Assembly: GCA_050247515.1 (NCBI GenBank)
Contig: JBFWUB010000009.1
Location: 62,001 to 126,000 of the forward strand
Origin: RAM1 sp050247515
GTDB taxonomy: Bacteria; Pseudomonadota; Gammaproteobacteria; Burkholderiales; Burkholderiaceae_C
Length of the DNA stretch: 64,000 bases
Direction: 5' to 3'
A program made the translations under genes and the position numbers. The notes beneath the pieces are model-generated. The model ran no database searches and was not told the DNA's origin. It saw only the letters and a list, made by a program, of their open reading frames with translations. Shown here in pieces: positions 42,274 to 50,623 of this stretch. How positions within the stretch are numbered: the stretch's first letter is position 1; every line of letters begins with the position of its first letter.

Positions 42274-43089
42274 ATGAGCAACCTGCACGTGCACCAGCTG
42301 ATGCTGGCCCTGCAACAGGGGCCGGCGGTGCTGGTGAGCGTGCATGACGTGCAGGGGTCCGGTCCGCGTGAGGTGGGCGCCTGGATGGCGGTGCTGGCCG
42401 CAGAGGTCATCAACACCATTGGCGGCGGCAACCTGGAGTTTCAGGCGATTGACGAGGCGCGCCAGATGCTGGGCGGTGCAGGCACCGTCACGCGCAGGTA
42501 CCCGCTGGGCCCGAGCCTGGGCCAGTGTTGCGGCGGGGTGGTGCAGCTGCGGTTTGAGCCCGTGGCACCCGCTGACGCCCCGGCACTGGCGCAGCGGCTG
42601 CAGGCCCGCTTCACGCCCGTGGCGCTGTTTGGCGGCGGCCATGTGGGCAAGGCATTGGTGCAGGTGCTGGGCACGCTGCCGCTCAGCGTGACCTGGGTGG
42701 ACAGCCGTGACCAGATCTTTCCGGCCGACGTGCCGTTCAACGTGACCTGTGAACACTCCGATCCGGTGCAGGCCGCCGTCGCGGACCTGCCGTCGGGCGC
42801 CCACGTGCTCATCATGAGCTTCAGCCACGCCGAAGACCTGGATGTCGTGGCGGCCTGCCTGCGCCGCCTGCGCGAGCGCAACGACCTGCCCTGCATCGGC
42901 CTGATCGGCAGCAAGAGCAAGTGGGCTGCGTTCCGCCACCGGCTGGAGGAGCGCGGCTTCTCCGCCGCCGAGCTGGCCCGCATAACCAGCCCCATCGGCC
43001 TGCCCGGCATCACCGGCAAGCAGCCCGAAGTGATTGCCGTGAGCGTGGCGGCACAGTTGTTGCAAGCCCTGCCGGCGGGAAAACCCTAG
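42274..43089 (+). CDS. xdhC: Xanthine dehydrogenase accessory protein XdhC
   Basis: 271 residues. Motifs SGPREVGAWMAVL, NTIGGGNLEFQAIDEAR, the CCGG-like GQCCGGVVQLRFE, a Rossmann-type FGGGHVGKALVQVLG and the C-terminal PIGLPGITGKQPEVIAVSVAAQLL are those of XdhC, which binds and sulfurates the molybdenum cofactor before insertion into xanthine dehydrogenase. The xdhA and xdhB subunit genes that normally precede it are not in the window. Probably cotranscribed with uraH. Confidence 0.92.
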   Translation: MSNLHVHQLMLALQQGPAVLVSVHDVQGSGPREVGAWMAVLAAEVINTIGGGNLEFQAIDEARQMLGGAGTVTRRYPLGPSLGQCCGGVVQLRFEPVAPADAPALAQRLQARFTPVALFGGGHVGKALVQVLGTLPLSVTWVDSRDQIFPADVPFNVTCEHSDPVQAAVADLPSGAHVLIMSFSHAEDLDVVAACLRRLRERNDLPCIGLIGSKSKWAAFRHRLEERGFSAAELARITSPIGLPGITGKQPEVIAVSVAAQLLQALPAGKP

Positions 43090-43118
43090 GAATCCGCCAT
43101 GGTGTTCCAAACCAAAAC

Positions 43119-43126
43119 TGTATACA
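43119..43126. promoter_or_regulatory. TGTATACA operator before puuD
   Basis: AAAACTGTATACACTTCGGTCC at about 43114-43135 shares 17 of 20 positions with the sites before the permease and GntR genes. It lies 103 bases before the puuD start and 30 bases after the xdhC stop, so puuD probably has its own regulated promoter. Confidence 0.7.
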
Positions 43127-43228
43127 CTTCGGTCCACAAGCCGCAGCGGAGCAACCCCACAGGTGATGTTCGCGGCCCCACATCTGCTCAGAGCGCCCGC
43201 AGTGGTGAGCAGGCTTGAAGGTTGAGAC

Positions 43229-44437
43229 ATGGAAAGCTACCTCCTCGACTGGGCCAATCTGCTGCTGCGCTGGGTCCACGTCATCACCGCCATTGCCTGG
43301 GTCGGTTCGTCGTTCTACTTCGTCTTTCTGGACAGCAGCCTCACGCCGCCTGTCGATGAAGACCTGAAGAAGCAGGGCGTCAGCGGCGAACTCTGGGCCG
43401 TGCACGGCGGCGGCTTTTACCACCCGGTCAAGTTCAATGTATCGCCGCCCAAGCTGCCGTCGCACCTGCACTGGTTCTACTGGGAAAGCTACAGCACCTG
43501 GCTCAGCGGTTTTGCGCTGTTCACGGTGTCGTACCTGTGGAGCGCCAGCACCTACCTGATCGACAAAAGCCTGATGGACTGGTCGCCCGGCGCGGCCATC
43601 GGCGTGGCGGTGTCGTTCCTGGTCGTGTTCTGGATGCTGTACGACCTGATCTGCCAGTACTTCGGCCAAAAGAAGAATGGCGACGCCATCGTGGGCGCGC
43701 TGGTGCTGGGTCTGGTGTGCGTGGCGTCGTGGCTGGCCTGCCACTGGTTCGCGGGGCGCGCGGCGTTTCTTCTTGTGGGGGCCATGATCGCCACCGCCAT
43801 GAGCGCCAACGTGTTCTTCTGGATCATCCCCGGGCAAAAGAAAGTCATCGCGTCCATCAAGGCCGGTCAGCCCGTGGACCCCATTCATGGCATGCGCGGC
43901 AAACAGCGCAGCGTGCACAACACCTATTTCACGCTGCCGGTGCTGTTTGCCATGCTGTCCAACCATTACAGCTTCACCTACAGCCACCCGCACAACTGGC
44001 TGGTGCTGATCCTCATGATGTTCGCGGGCGCGGCCATCCGCCAGTTCTTCGTCATGCGCCACGGCTGGAAGCTGGGCCGCAACCCGCACCCGCTGCCCTA
44101 TGCGCTGGTGGGCGTGGCGGTGATCGTGGGCGTGATCGTGTGGCTCAAGCCCGCGCCGCAGGCTGCGGCTGCAGCCCAGCCGGTGGCGGCCGCGCCCGCA
44201 ACCCATGCCGATGTAAAAAAGGTGCTGGAGCAGCGCTGTTACATGTGCCATGGCGCGCAGGTGCAGATGAAGAACGTGCGCCTGGACACGCCCGATGCGC
44301 TGAAACAGCATGCCCAGGCCGTCTATCAGCAGGCCGTGGTCACCAAGGTGATGCCCATGAACAACAGCACCGGCATCACTGACGCCGAACGGGCGCTGAT
44401 CGGGCAGTGGTTCCAGGCGGGCGCCAAAGTGAACTGA
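43229..44437 (+). CDS. puuD: Membrane-bound urate hydroxylase with cytochrome c domain
   Basis: 402 residues. Residues 1-~310 hold eight or nine hydrophobic segments of the urate hydroxylase/PuuD family (LLDWANLLLRWVHVITAIAWVGSSFYF in part, and a WAVHGGGFYHPVKF block). After an Ala/Pro-rich linker (about 312-335) comes a C-terminal cytochrome c domain with the haem motif CYMCH (near residues 346-350) and the distal methionine region TKVMPMNNS. It oxidises urate to 5-hydroxyisourate and passes electrons to the respiratory chain, without producing hydrogen peroxide. Known family layout; preceded by the TGTATACA operator. Confidence 0.93.
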   Translation: MESYLLDWANLLLRWVHVITAIAWVGSSFYFVFLDSSLTPPVDEDLKKQGVSGELWAVHGGGFYHPVKFNVSPPKLPSHLHWFYWESYSTWLSGFALFTVSYLWSASTYLIDKSLMDWSPGAAIGVAVSFLVVFWMLYDLICQYFGQKKNGDAIVGALVLGLVCVASWLACHWFAGRAAFLLVGAMIATAMSANVFFWIIPGQKKVIASIKAGQPVDPIHGMRGKQRSVHNTYFTLPVLFAMLSNHYSFTYSHPHNWLVLILMMFAGAAIRQFFVMRHGWKLGRNPHPLPYALVGVAVIVGVIVWLKPAPQAAAAAQPVAAAPATHADVKKVLEQRCYMCHGAQVQMKNVRLDTPDALKQHAQAVYQQAVVTKVMPMNNSTGITDAERALIGQWFQAGAKVN

Positions 44438-44553
44438 CTGTTACAGCTTCATCGCGTCCGTCAGCCAAACGTAAGTGTTGTCCACAGGTGGGTTTTGTTG
44501 CCCATCGCCTAAAGTTCGGCCCATGGCAACATCTGCCGACTCGAGGAGACAAC

Positions 44554-45681
44554 ATGAAAAAGTACATGCCGTTCATTCACGGCGCGGTGGCCGTGGCCGC
44601 CTCGTTGGCCGTGCAGGTTGCCGGCGCCGCCCAGCTCGTCATCGCCCAGGTGGCGCCGCTGTCGGGCCTGGAGGCGATCCAGGGCCGTGCGTATTCCGCG
44701 GGGCTGCAACTGGCCTTCAACAACGCCAACAAGGCGGGCGGCGCGGGTGGCCACACCTTCAGCCTGGTGCGCAAGGATGACGGTGGCCGACCGGACGACA
44801 CCATTGCCGCCACGACCCAGGTGCTGGCCGAAAGCAAGCCGATTGCGCTGGCCGGCTACTTCGGCAACCGCAGCATCGCCGAGCTGGTGAAGTCGGGCAT
44901 TCTGGAAAAGGAAAAGATCGCGCTGGTGGGCTACCGCACCACTGAAATCCGCCCCGACGTGCCCTACGTGTACAGCGTGCGCGCCGGCCTGCGCGACGAG
45001 ATCACCAAGATCGCGGAGCACCTGGCGACCGTGGGCATCACGCGGCTGGGCCTGTTCCATGAAGACGGCCCGGGTGCGGCAGCGCTGACGGCCGCCGTGG
45101 ACGAAATCACCAAAAAAACCGGCAGCACCATCACTGCGCGCGCCACCTACCCGGCGGGTACGGCCCGCGTGTCGCCGGCCATCGACATCTTCCTGAAGAC
45201 GCCGCCGCAAGCCATCATCATGCTGGCCACCGGCTCGGCCGCGGCCGGGTTCATCGAGCAGTACCGCCTGGGCGGCGGCGCCGCGCAGCTGTTTGCGCAG
45301 TCGGGCGCCGACATCGAGCAACTCGCCCAGCGCCTGGGCGAGGAAACCATGCAGGGCATTGCCATCGCGCAGGTGACGCCCAGCCCGTACAAGATTTCCG
45401 GCCGCCTGGCCAAGGAGTTCGCCGATACCGTGGCCAAGACGCCCAACCTGGAGGTGCCGCCCAGCTACGCCATGATGGAAGGCTACATCGCCGGCAAGAC
45501 CATCATTGAGGCGGCGCGTCGCATGGGTGCCAAGGCCAGCCGTGAGGCTTTCGTCGCGGCGCTGGACACGGTGGAAACCGACATGGGCGGCTACCGCGTG
45601 GGCTTCAAGCCGGGCATGCGCTCGGGCTCCAGGTTTGTGGAGCTGTCCATCGTGACGGGCGCAGGCAAGATCCGCCAGTAG
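44554..45681 (+). CDS. Branched-chain-type ABC binding protein
   Basis: 375 residues from the ATG at 44554, preceded by CGAGGAG. Signal peptide MKKYMPFIHGAVAVAASLAVQVAGA. Type I periplasmic-binding fold of the LivJ kind (LVIAQVAPLSGLEAIQGRAY, VRKDDGGRPDDTIAATTQVL). No transporter genes are adjacent, so it belongs to the many stand-alone binding proteins of this family in Comamonadaceae. Its last 21 residues (RSGSRFVELSIVTGAGKIRQ) resemble a gene fragment at 61243-61305. It starts 116 bases after puuD and might be part of the purine regulon, but no operator is seen. Confidence 0.85.
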   Translation: MKKYMPFIHGAVAVAASLAVQVAGAAQLVIAQVAPLSGLEAIQGRAYSAGLQLAFNNANKAGGAGGHTFSLVRKDDGGRPDDTIAATTQVLAESKPIALAGYFGNRSIAELVKSGILEKEKIALVGYRTTEIRPDVPYVYSVRAGLRDEITKIAEHLATVGITRLGLFHEDGPGAAALTAAVDEITKKTGSTITARATYPAGTARVSPAIDIFLKTPPQAIIMLATGSAAAGFIEQYRLGGGAAQLFAQSGADIEQLAQRLGEETMQGIAIAQVTPSPYKISGRLAKEFADTVAKTPNLEVPPSYAMMEGYIAGKTIIEAARRMGAKASREAFVAALDTVETDMGGYRVGFKPGMRSGSRFVELSIVTGAGKIRQ

Positions 45682-45741
45682 CCGGCGCGGTGCGTTGTGG
45701 TGACGGATGCTGCGCGTATCCGGCCCTAGAATGCGCCCCTC

Positions 45742-46668
45742 ATGTTCAAAAACGCCTGTTATTTCCGCATCGGCGACGGCTTCGAGCTGCCCCCGGTTGC
45801 CGCGCTTGAGAAAGTGCTGCAAAAAACCCGCTTCCTGCCCTGCGGGCCCACCCAGGCCGAGAGCAGCGGCTGGGTGGCGCCGCGCGGCGGCAAGCACACC
45901 CAACTTGCCGAGATTGTCGGTGGCCAGCTGATCCTGAAGCTGTGCACCGAAAAACGCGCCGTGCCCTCGTCGGCGATCAAGGCCGCCGTAGAAGAAAAGA
46001 TCGAGCGCTACAGGAAAGAGACGGGCCAGGAGCGCGTGGGCTCGCGCGCCAAAAAAGAATTCAAGGAAGAGGTGCTGCTGGACCTGCTGCCGCGCGCCTT
46101 CACCAAGCGCAGCCACACGCTGCTGTGGCTTGCACCCGAACAGAAGCTGCTGGTGGTGGACGCCGGCACGCTGGCCGGCGCCGACCGCATCGTGTCGGCC
46201 CTGCTGGAGTCGCTGCTGGAGATTCCTGGTGTCGGCGCCGCGCTGGACCTGCAGCCCATCCACACCGAACTGTCGCCGTCGGTTGCCATGGCGCAATGGC
46301 TCAGCACGCGCGAGGCGCCCTACAACTTCACGATTGACCGCGACTGCGAGCTGAAGACGCCCGACGACCAGAAGTCCAGCGTGCGCTACGCGCGCCACAC
46401 GCTGGACATTGACGAGATCGCCCAGCACATCGCGGCCGGCAAGGTGCCGACCCAGCTGGCCATGACCTGGAACGACCGTGTGTCGTTCGTGCTGAGCGAC
46501 ATGGGCCAGGTGCGCCGCATCAAGCTGCTGGACGTGGTGATGGAAGGTGTGGACAAGCCCGGCAAGGACGACGATGGATTTGACGCGGACGCGGCCATCC
46601 TGACCGGCGAGCTGGCCGGCTTGATACCGGATCTGCTGGATGCGCTGGGCAGCGATCCGGCGGCGTAG
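45742..46668 (+). CDS. rdgC: Recombination-associated protein RdgC
   Basis: 308 residues. The N-terminus MFKNACYFRIGDGFELPP, the block FLPCGPTQAESSGWVAPRG and the LAPEQKLLVVDAGTLAGADRI stretch are typical of RdgC, a ring-forming double-strand DNA-binding protein that limits RecA loading. Length and frame are normal. Housekeeping gene, unrelated to its neighbours; convergent with the LysR gene. Confidence 0.95.
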   Translation: MFKNACYFRIGDGFELPPVAALEKVLQKTRFLPCGPTQAESSGWVAPRGGKHTQLAEIVGGQLILKLCTEKRAVPSSAIKAAVEEKIERYRKETGQERVGSRAKKEFKEEVLLDLLPRAFTKRSHTLLWLAPEQKLLVVDAGTLAGADRIVSALLESLLEIPGVGAALDLQPIHTELSPSVAMAQWLSTREAPYNFTIDRDCELKTPDDQKSSVRYARHTLDIDEIAQHIAAGKVPTQLAMTWNDRVSFVLSDMGQVRRIKLLDVVMEGVDKPGKDDDGFDADAAILTGELAGLIPDLLDALGSDPAA

Positions 46669-46691
46669 TTGCCAGATCCTTGCCCCAGCGG

Positions 46692-47642
46692 CTAGCGCCG
46701 TGCGCGCGCGGCGGCCCGCACCTCGCGCGCCTGGTTCAGTGACGCGAACGCCGCGGCAATGTAGTCCACAAAAGCGCGTACCCGCGCCGAAGTCTGGAGC
46801 CGTTGCGGGTAGACCGCGCGAATGTCGGCCTCGGGCGTTCGCCATTGGGGCAGCACTTCCACCAGGCGGCCGCTGCGCAGGTAGCGCGCGACGTCCCATT
46901 CCGAGCGCATGACGATGCCGTGGCCGTCCAGCGCCCAGGCCACGGCAATCTCGCCGTCATTGGTGGTCAGGCTGCCGCGCGTTCGCACCGGGTGCGCCAC
47001 GGCCGCGTCGCCCCGGCGCAGCTTCCATACGCCATAGGCCTCGTCGCCCTGGCGGATGCCCAGGCAGTTGTGGCGTGACAGCTCGTGCGGCGTGGCGGGT
47101 GTGCCGTGTCGCGCCAGGTAGGCGGGCGCGGCCACCAGCAGCCGCCGGTTGGGCGCCAGGTAGCGAGCAATCACCCGCGCATCGGGCGGCTCGCCAAACC
47201 GGATGCACACGTCAAAGGCATCGTCGGTCAGCGGGGGCGGGTTGACTGACAGCTGCAGCTGGACTTCCACCTGCGGGTGGGCCCGCGCGAAACGCGAGAT
47301 CACCGGCGCCACATGGCTGCGCCCGAAGCCCAGCGTGGCGTTCACGCGCAGCAGCCCCTTGGGCGCGGCCACGGCCCGCGTGACGAGCTGTTCCATGTCG
47401 TCGATCTCGGCCAGGATGCGCCGCGCATGGGTGAGGTACAGCTCGCCTTCCGCCGTCAGGCCGATGCGCCGCGTGGTTCGGTTCATGAGCTGTACGCCCA
47501 GGCGCGATTCCATCTGGGCCAGCCGTTTGCTGACGGCGGGGGTGGTCACGTCCAGCTCGCGGGCGGCGGCCGAAAAGCTGCCTGAACGGGCCAGCAGGCT
47601 GAAAAAGGCCATCTCGGACGGGGCGGAAGCAGGCGTGGACAT
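46692..47642 (-). CDS. LysR-type regulator, probably of the tartrate operon
   Basis: 316 residues. Winged helix-turn-helix in residues 8-70 (FFSLLARSGSFSAAARELDV, TTPAVSKRLAQMESRLGVQL) and a CrgA/DmlR-type effector domain (GLLRVNATLGFGRSHVAP). It is divergent from ttuC, and an inverted repeat overlaps its own start codon. In the tartrate systems of Agrobacterium and Pseudomonas a LysR regulator (TtuA/DmlR type) is divergent from the tartrate or malate dehydrogenase gene, which matches. Confidence 0.85.
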   Translation of the reverse strand: MSTPASAPSEMAFFSLLARSGSFSAAARELDVTTPAVSKRLAQMESRLGVQLMNRTTRRIGLTAEGELYLTHARRILAEIDDMEQLVTRAVAAPKGLLRVNATLGFGRSHVAPVISRFARAHPQVEVQLQLSVNPPPLTDDAFDVCIRFGEPPDARVIARYLAPNRRLLVAAPAYLARHGTPATPHELSRHNCLGIRQGDEAYGVWKLRRGDAAVAHPVRTRGSLTTNDGEIAVAWALDGHGIVMRSEWDVARYLRSGRLVEVLPQWRTPEADIRAVYPQRLQTSARVRAFVDYIAAAFASLNQAREVRAAARARR

Positions 47643-47663
47643 TGTTGAATCAAGGTTAACAAT
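47641..47663. promoter_or_regulatory. Dyad operator over the LysR start
   Basis: ATTGTT (47641-47646) and AACAAT (47658-47663) are arms of a dyad, ATTGTT-N11-AACAAT, with further symmetry inside (TTGAATCAAGGTTAA). It overlaps the ATG of the LysR gene at 47642, fitting autorepression. The gap to ttuC is only 103 bases, so the same site can serve both directions. Confidence 0.5.
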
Positions 47664-47745
47664 GGAATAACTTTAGCCAGCGGCGTTAATTCAGGCAATC
47701 CGTACAGTCCGGTGTGCAACAACCATGACTTCAAGGACGGCATTG

Positions 47746-48825
47746 ATGAAGAACTACCGCATCGCCTGCATCCCCGGCGACGGCATCGGCAAGGAAGTGG
47801 TACCGGCGGGCCAGCAGGTGCTGCAGGCGCTGGCCGCGGCGCAGGGCCGTTTCAGCTTTGACTTCACCAGCTTCGGCTGGGGCGGCGACTGGTACCGCGC
47901 CCACGGCGAAATGATGCCGGCCGACGGGCTGGACGCGCTGCGCGGCATGGATGCCATCCTGTTCGGCTCGGCGGGCGACCCGCACATCCCGGACCACATC
48001 ACGCTGTGGGGACTGCGCCTGAAGATCTGCCAGGGCTTTGACCAGTACGCCAACGTGCGGCCCACGCGCATCCTGCCCGGCATAGATGCCCCGCTCAAGC
48101 GCTGCCGCACGCAGGACCTGGACTGGGTCATCGTGCGCGAAAACTCCGAAGGCGAATACGCCGGCGTGGGCGGCCGCGCCCACCAGGGCCACCCGATCGA
48201 GGTGGCCACCGACGTGAGCATGATGACCCGCGCCGGGGTGGAGCGCATCATGCGCTACGCCTTCCGGCTGGCCCAGTCGCGCCCGCGCAAGCTGCTGACG
48301 GTGGTGACCAAATCCAACGCGCAACGCCACGCCATGGTGATGTGGGACGAGATCGCCGCGCAGGTGGCCAAAGAGTTTCCCGACGTGAAGTGGGACAAGG
48401 AACTGGTGGACGCCTGCACCGCGCGCATGGTCAACCGCCCGGCCAGCCTGGACACCATCGTCGCGACCAACCTGCATGCCGACATCCTGAGCGACCTGGC
48501 CGCCGCGCTGGCCGGCAGCCTGGGCATTGCCCCCACCGGCAACATCGACCCCGAGCGCCGCTACCCCAGCATGTTCGAGCCCATCCATGGCTCGGCCTTC
48601 GACATCATGGGCAAGGGCCTGGCCAACCCGGTCGGTACCTTCTGGAGCTGCGTGATGCTGCTGGAGCACATTGGTGAGCCTGAGGCCGCTGCGGTGCTGA
48701 TGGCGGCGATTGAGGAAGTCACGGCAGACAAGACGCTGCACACGCGCGACCTGGGCGGCACGGCCACAACAGACCAGGTCACGCAGGCGGTGTGCGAAGC
48801 CGTGAGTGAGCGTGTAGCCGCCTGA
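47746..48825 (+). CDS. ttuC: Tartrate dehydrogenase/decarboxylase (D-malate dehydrogenase family)
   Basis: 359 residues from the ATG at 47746 (AAGGAC upstream); an ATG seven codons earlier is possible. Isocitrate/isopropylmalate dehydrogenase fold: YRIACIPGDGIGKEVVPAG, VIVRENSEGEYAGVGG, and the late FEPIHGSAFDIMGKGLANPVG. The GWGGDWYRAHGEMMP block and the NSEGEYAGVGGR form are those of the TtuC/DmlA group, which oxidises tartrate or D-malate and decarboxylates meso-tartrate to D-glycerate, using NAD and Mn2+. First gene of an operon with a Bug protein, a phosphatase and ttuD. Confidence 0.9.
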   Translation: MKNYRIACIPGDGIGKEVVPAGQQVLQALAAAQGRFSFDFTSFGWGGDWYRAHGEMMPADGLDALRGMDAILFGSAGDPHIPDHITLWGLRLKICQGFDQYANVRPTRILPGIDAPLKRCRTQDLDWVIVRENSEGEYAGVGGRAHQGHPIEVATDVSMMTRAGVERIMRYAFRLAQSRPRKLLTVVTKSNAQRHAMVMWDEIAAQVAKEFPDVKWDKELVDACTARMVNRPASLDTIVATNLHADILSDLAAALAGSLGIAPTGNIDPERRYPSMFEPIHGSAFDIMGKGLANPVGTFWSCVMLLEHIGEPEAAAVLMAAIEEVTADKTLHTRDLGGTATTDQVTQAVCEAVSERVAA

Positions 48826-48856
48826 CGATCAATAACCCAAGAAGGAGACAAGCGTG

Positions 48857-49804
48857 ATGAAAAAGATGATTGCTGCACTGGGCCTGGCCCTGCTCGCGCC
48901 CTTGGCGCTGGCCCAAGCCTGCCCCGACAAGAACCTGTTGTACTGGCAGGCCTTTCCGCCCGGCGGCGAATCCGACCTGTCGGCGCGCCACCAGCAGGTG
49001 GTACTCAAGAAAAAATGCCCGGCGGTGGACACCATCATCCAGTACAAGGCCGGTGCGGGTGGCGCGCTGATGTGGTCGCAGATGAACCAGCTGCCCGCCG
49101 ACGGCCTGAATGTGGTGGGCGTGAACCTGCCGCACATCGTGTTCCAGCCCATGGAGGGCCAGGTGCAGTACAAGACGGCCGACATCACGCCGGTGTTCTG
49201 GTTCCACTACACGCCCGACATCCTGGTGGTGCCCGAGCAAAGCCCCATCAAGACCTTTGCCGACTTCATCAAGGCCGCCAAGGCCGACCCCGGCAAGATC
49301 AGCCTGGGCGGCTCGGGGCAAAACTCCGCCAACCATGCGGCGCATGAGCGCATGAACGCGGCCTTTGGCGTCAAGACCATCTACGTGCCGTTCAAGGGCA
49401 CGGGCGACATGGCCACGGCCGTGATGGGCGCCCAGGTGGACGGTGCCATGACCTACACGGCCTTTGCCATCAACAACAAGACGCGCGTGCGCCCGCTGGC
49501 CGTGGCCATGGAAAAGCGCCACCCGCTGATGCCCGACGTGCCCACCTTCCGCGAGCTGGGGGTGGACTGGGTGGACGGCGCCTACCGCGGCATTGGCGTG
49601 CCCAAGGGCACCTCCGCTGCCGACCGCAAGAAGATCTCGGACATGTGGATGGCGCTGAACAACGACCCCGAGATGAAAGAGCTGGCCGCCAGGAGCGGGT
49701 TCGAGCTGGTGAACGTGGGTGTGGACCAGATGGACGCCTTCATGCGCGACAAGGTCAAGCTGTACACCGAGGGTGCGTCGCGGCTGAACCTCGGCAAAAA
49801 GTAA
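48857..49804 (+). CDS. Bug/TctC-type tricarboxylate binding protein
   Basis: 315 residues from the ATG at 48857 (AAGGAGA nine bases upstream; the GTG just before also possible). Signal peptide MKKMIAALGLALLAPLALAQA. Bug family fold: PPGGESDLSARHQQ near the start, GKISLGGSGQNSANHAAHERM and VPFKGTGDMATAVMGAQVDGAM in the middle. These bind small carboxylates in the periplasm. The operon position suggests tartrate or a related hydroxy acid. No TctA or TctB membrane genes are nearby. Confidence 0.88.
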   Translation: MKKMIAALGLALLAPLALAQACPDKNLLYWQAFPPGGESDLSARHQQVVLKKKCPAVDTIIQYKAGAGGALMWSQMNQLPADGLNVVGVNLPHIVFQPMEGQVQYKTADITPVFWFHYTPDILVVPEQSPIKTFADFIKAAKADPGKISLGGSGQNSANHAAHERMNAAFGVKTIYVPFKGTGDMATAVMGAQVDGAMTYTAFAINNKTRVRPLAVAMEKRHPLMPDVPTFRELGVDWVDGAYRGIGVPKGTSAADRKKISDMWMALNNDPEMKELAARSGFELVNVGVDQMDAFMRDKVKLYTEGASRLNLGKK

Positions 49805-49836
49805 ACATCGCACAGAACGGGGCAAAATCACCGGTG

Positions 49837-50574
49837 ATGAAACTCACCGGCGCCCCCAACTTCCGTGACCTCGGCGGCTACAGCACCACCGATGGCCGCA
49901 CCGTCAAAACCGGCCGCGTCTTCCGCTCCGACCATCTGGGCCACCTGGAGCCCGCCGACCTGCAGCACATCGCCGAGCGGGTGGGCCAGCAGGTGCGCGT
50001 GCTGGACCTGCGCGGCGTGGCCGAGCGCGAACACGCGGCCTGCGCCATTCCCAACGCCATGGTGCATTCACTGGCGATCGAGCCCACCATCGTGCAGAAG
50101 CTGCAGGACCTGCTGGAAGCGGGCGCTGACCTGACCGCGCCCGATGTGGAGGCGCTGATGCACGACACCTACCGCGGCTTTGTGCGCAGCAACACGCCGC
50201 AGTTCGCGCGGCTGTTTGGCCACCTGCTGCAAGCGCATGACGCGCCCGTGGTCTTCCATTGCACCGCCGGCAAGGACCGCACGGGCTTTGCCGCCGCGCT
50301 GCTGCTGCACGCCCTGGGCGTGAGCGACGAGCTGATCATGCGCGACTACCTGCTCACCAACGAACGGCTGGCCGGGCGCCTGCACCCCGGCCTGTTCCCG
50401 CCAGTGGTGGGCAAGGTGTTGTGGGGCGTGCAGGAAGACTTTCTGCATGCCGCGTTCGAGGCGGTGCAGGAGGACTTCGGCCACCTGGACAACTACCTGC
50501 GTGAGGGTATCGGCCTGGGCGAGGCCGAGCGGCAGCAACTGCATGCGATGTACCTGCAGCCACCGGCACGCTGA
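49837..50574 (+). CDS. Tyrosine/serine protein phosphatase, Y_phosphatase3 type
   Basis: 245 residues from the ATG at 49837, 32 bases after the Bug gene. N-terminal NFRDLGGY motif, the active site HCTAGKDRTG (Cys near residue 147) and a helical C-terminal part. The family contains MptpB-like phosphatases with activity on phosphotyrosine, phosphoserine and phosphoinositides. Its location between genes of tartrate metabolism is unusual; it may act on a small phosphate ester or control the operon's enzymes, both guesses. Confidence 0.85.
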   Translation: MKLTGAPNFRDLGGYSTTDGRTVKTGRVFRSDHLGHLEPADLQHIAERVGQQVRVLDLRGVAEREHAACAIPNAMVHSLAIEPTIVQKLQDLLEAGADLTAPDVEALMHDTYRGFVRSNTPQFARLFGHLLQAHDAPVVFHCTAGKDRTGFAAALLLHALGVSDELIMRDYLLTNERLAGRLHPGLFPPVVGKVLWGVQEDFLHAAFEAVQEDFGHLDNYLREGIGLGEAERQQLHAMYLQPPAR

Positions 50575-50623
50575 GTTACCACGCGGTTACGGCACTGCAC
50601 AATCGCAGGCGGAGACTTTTCTA

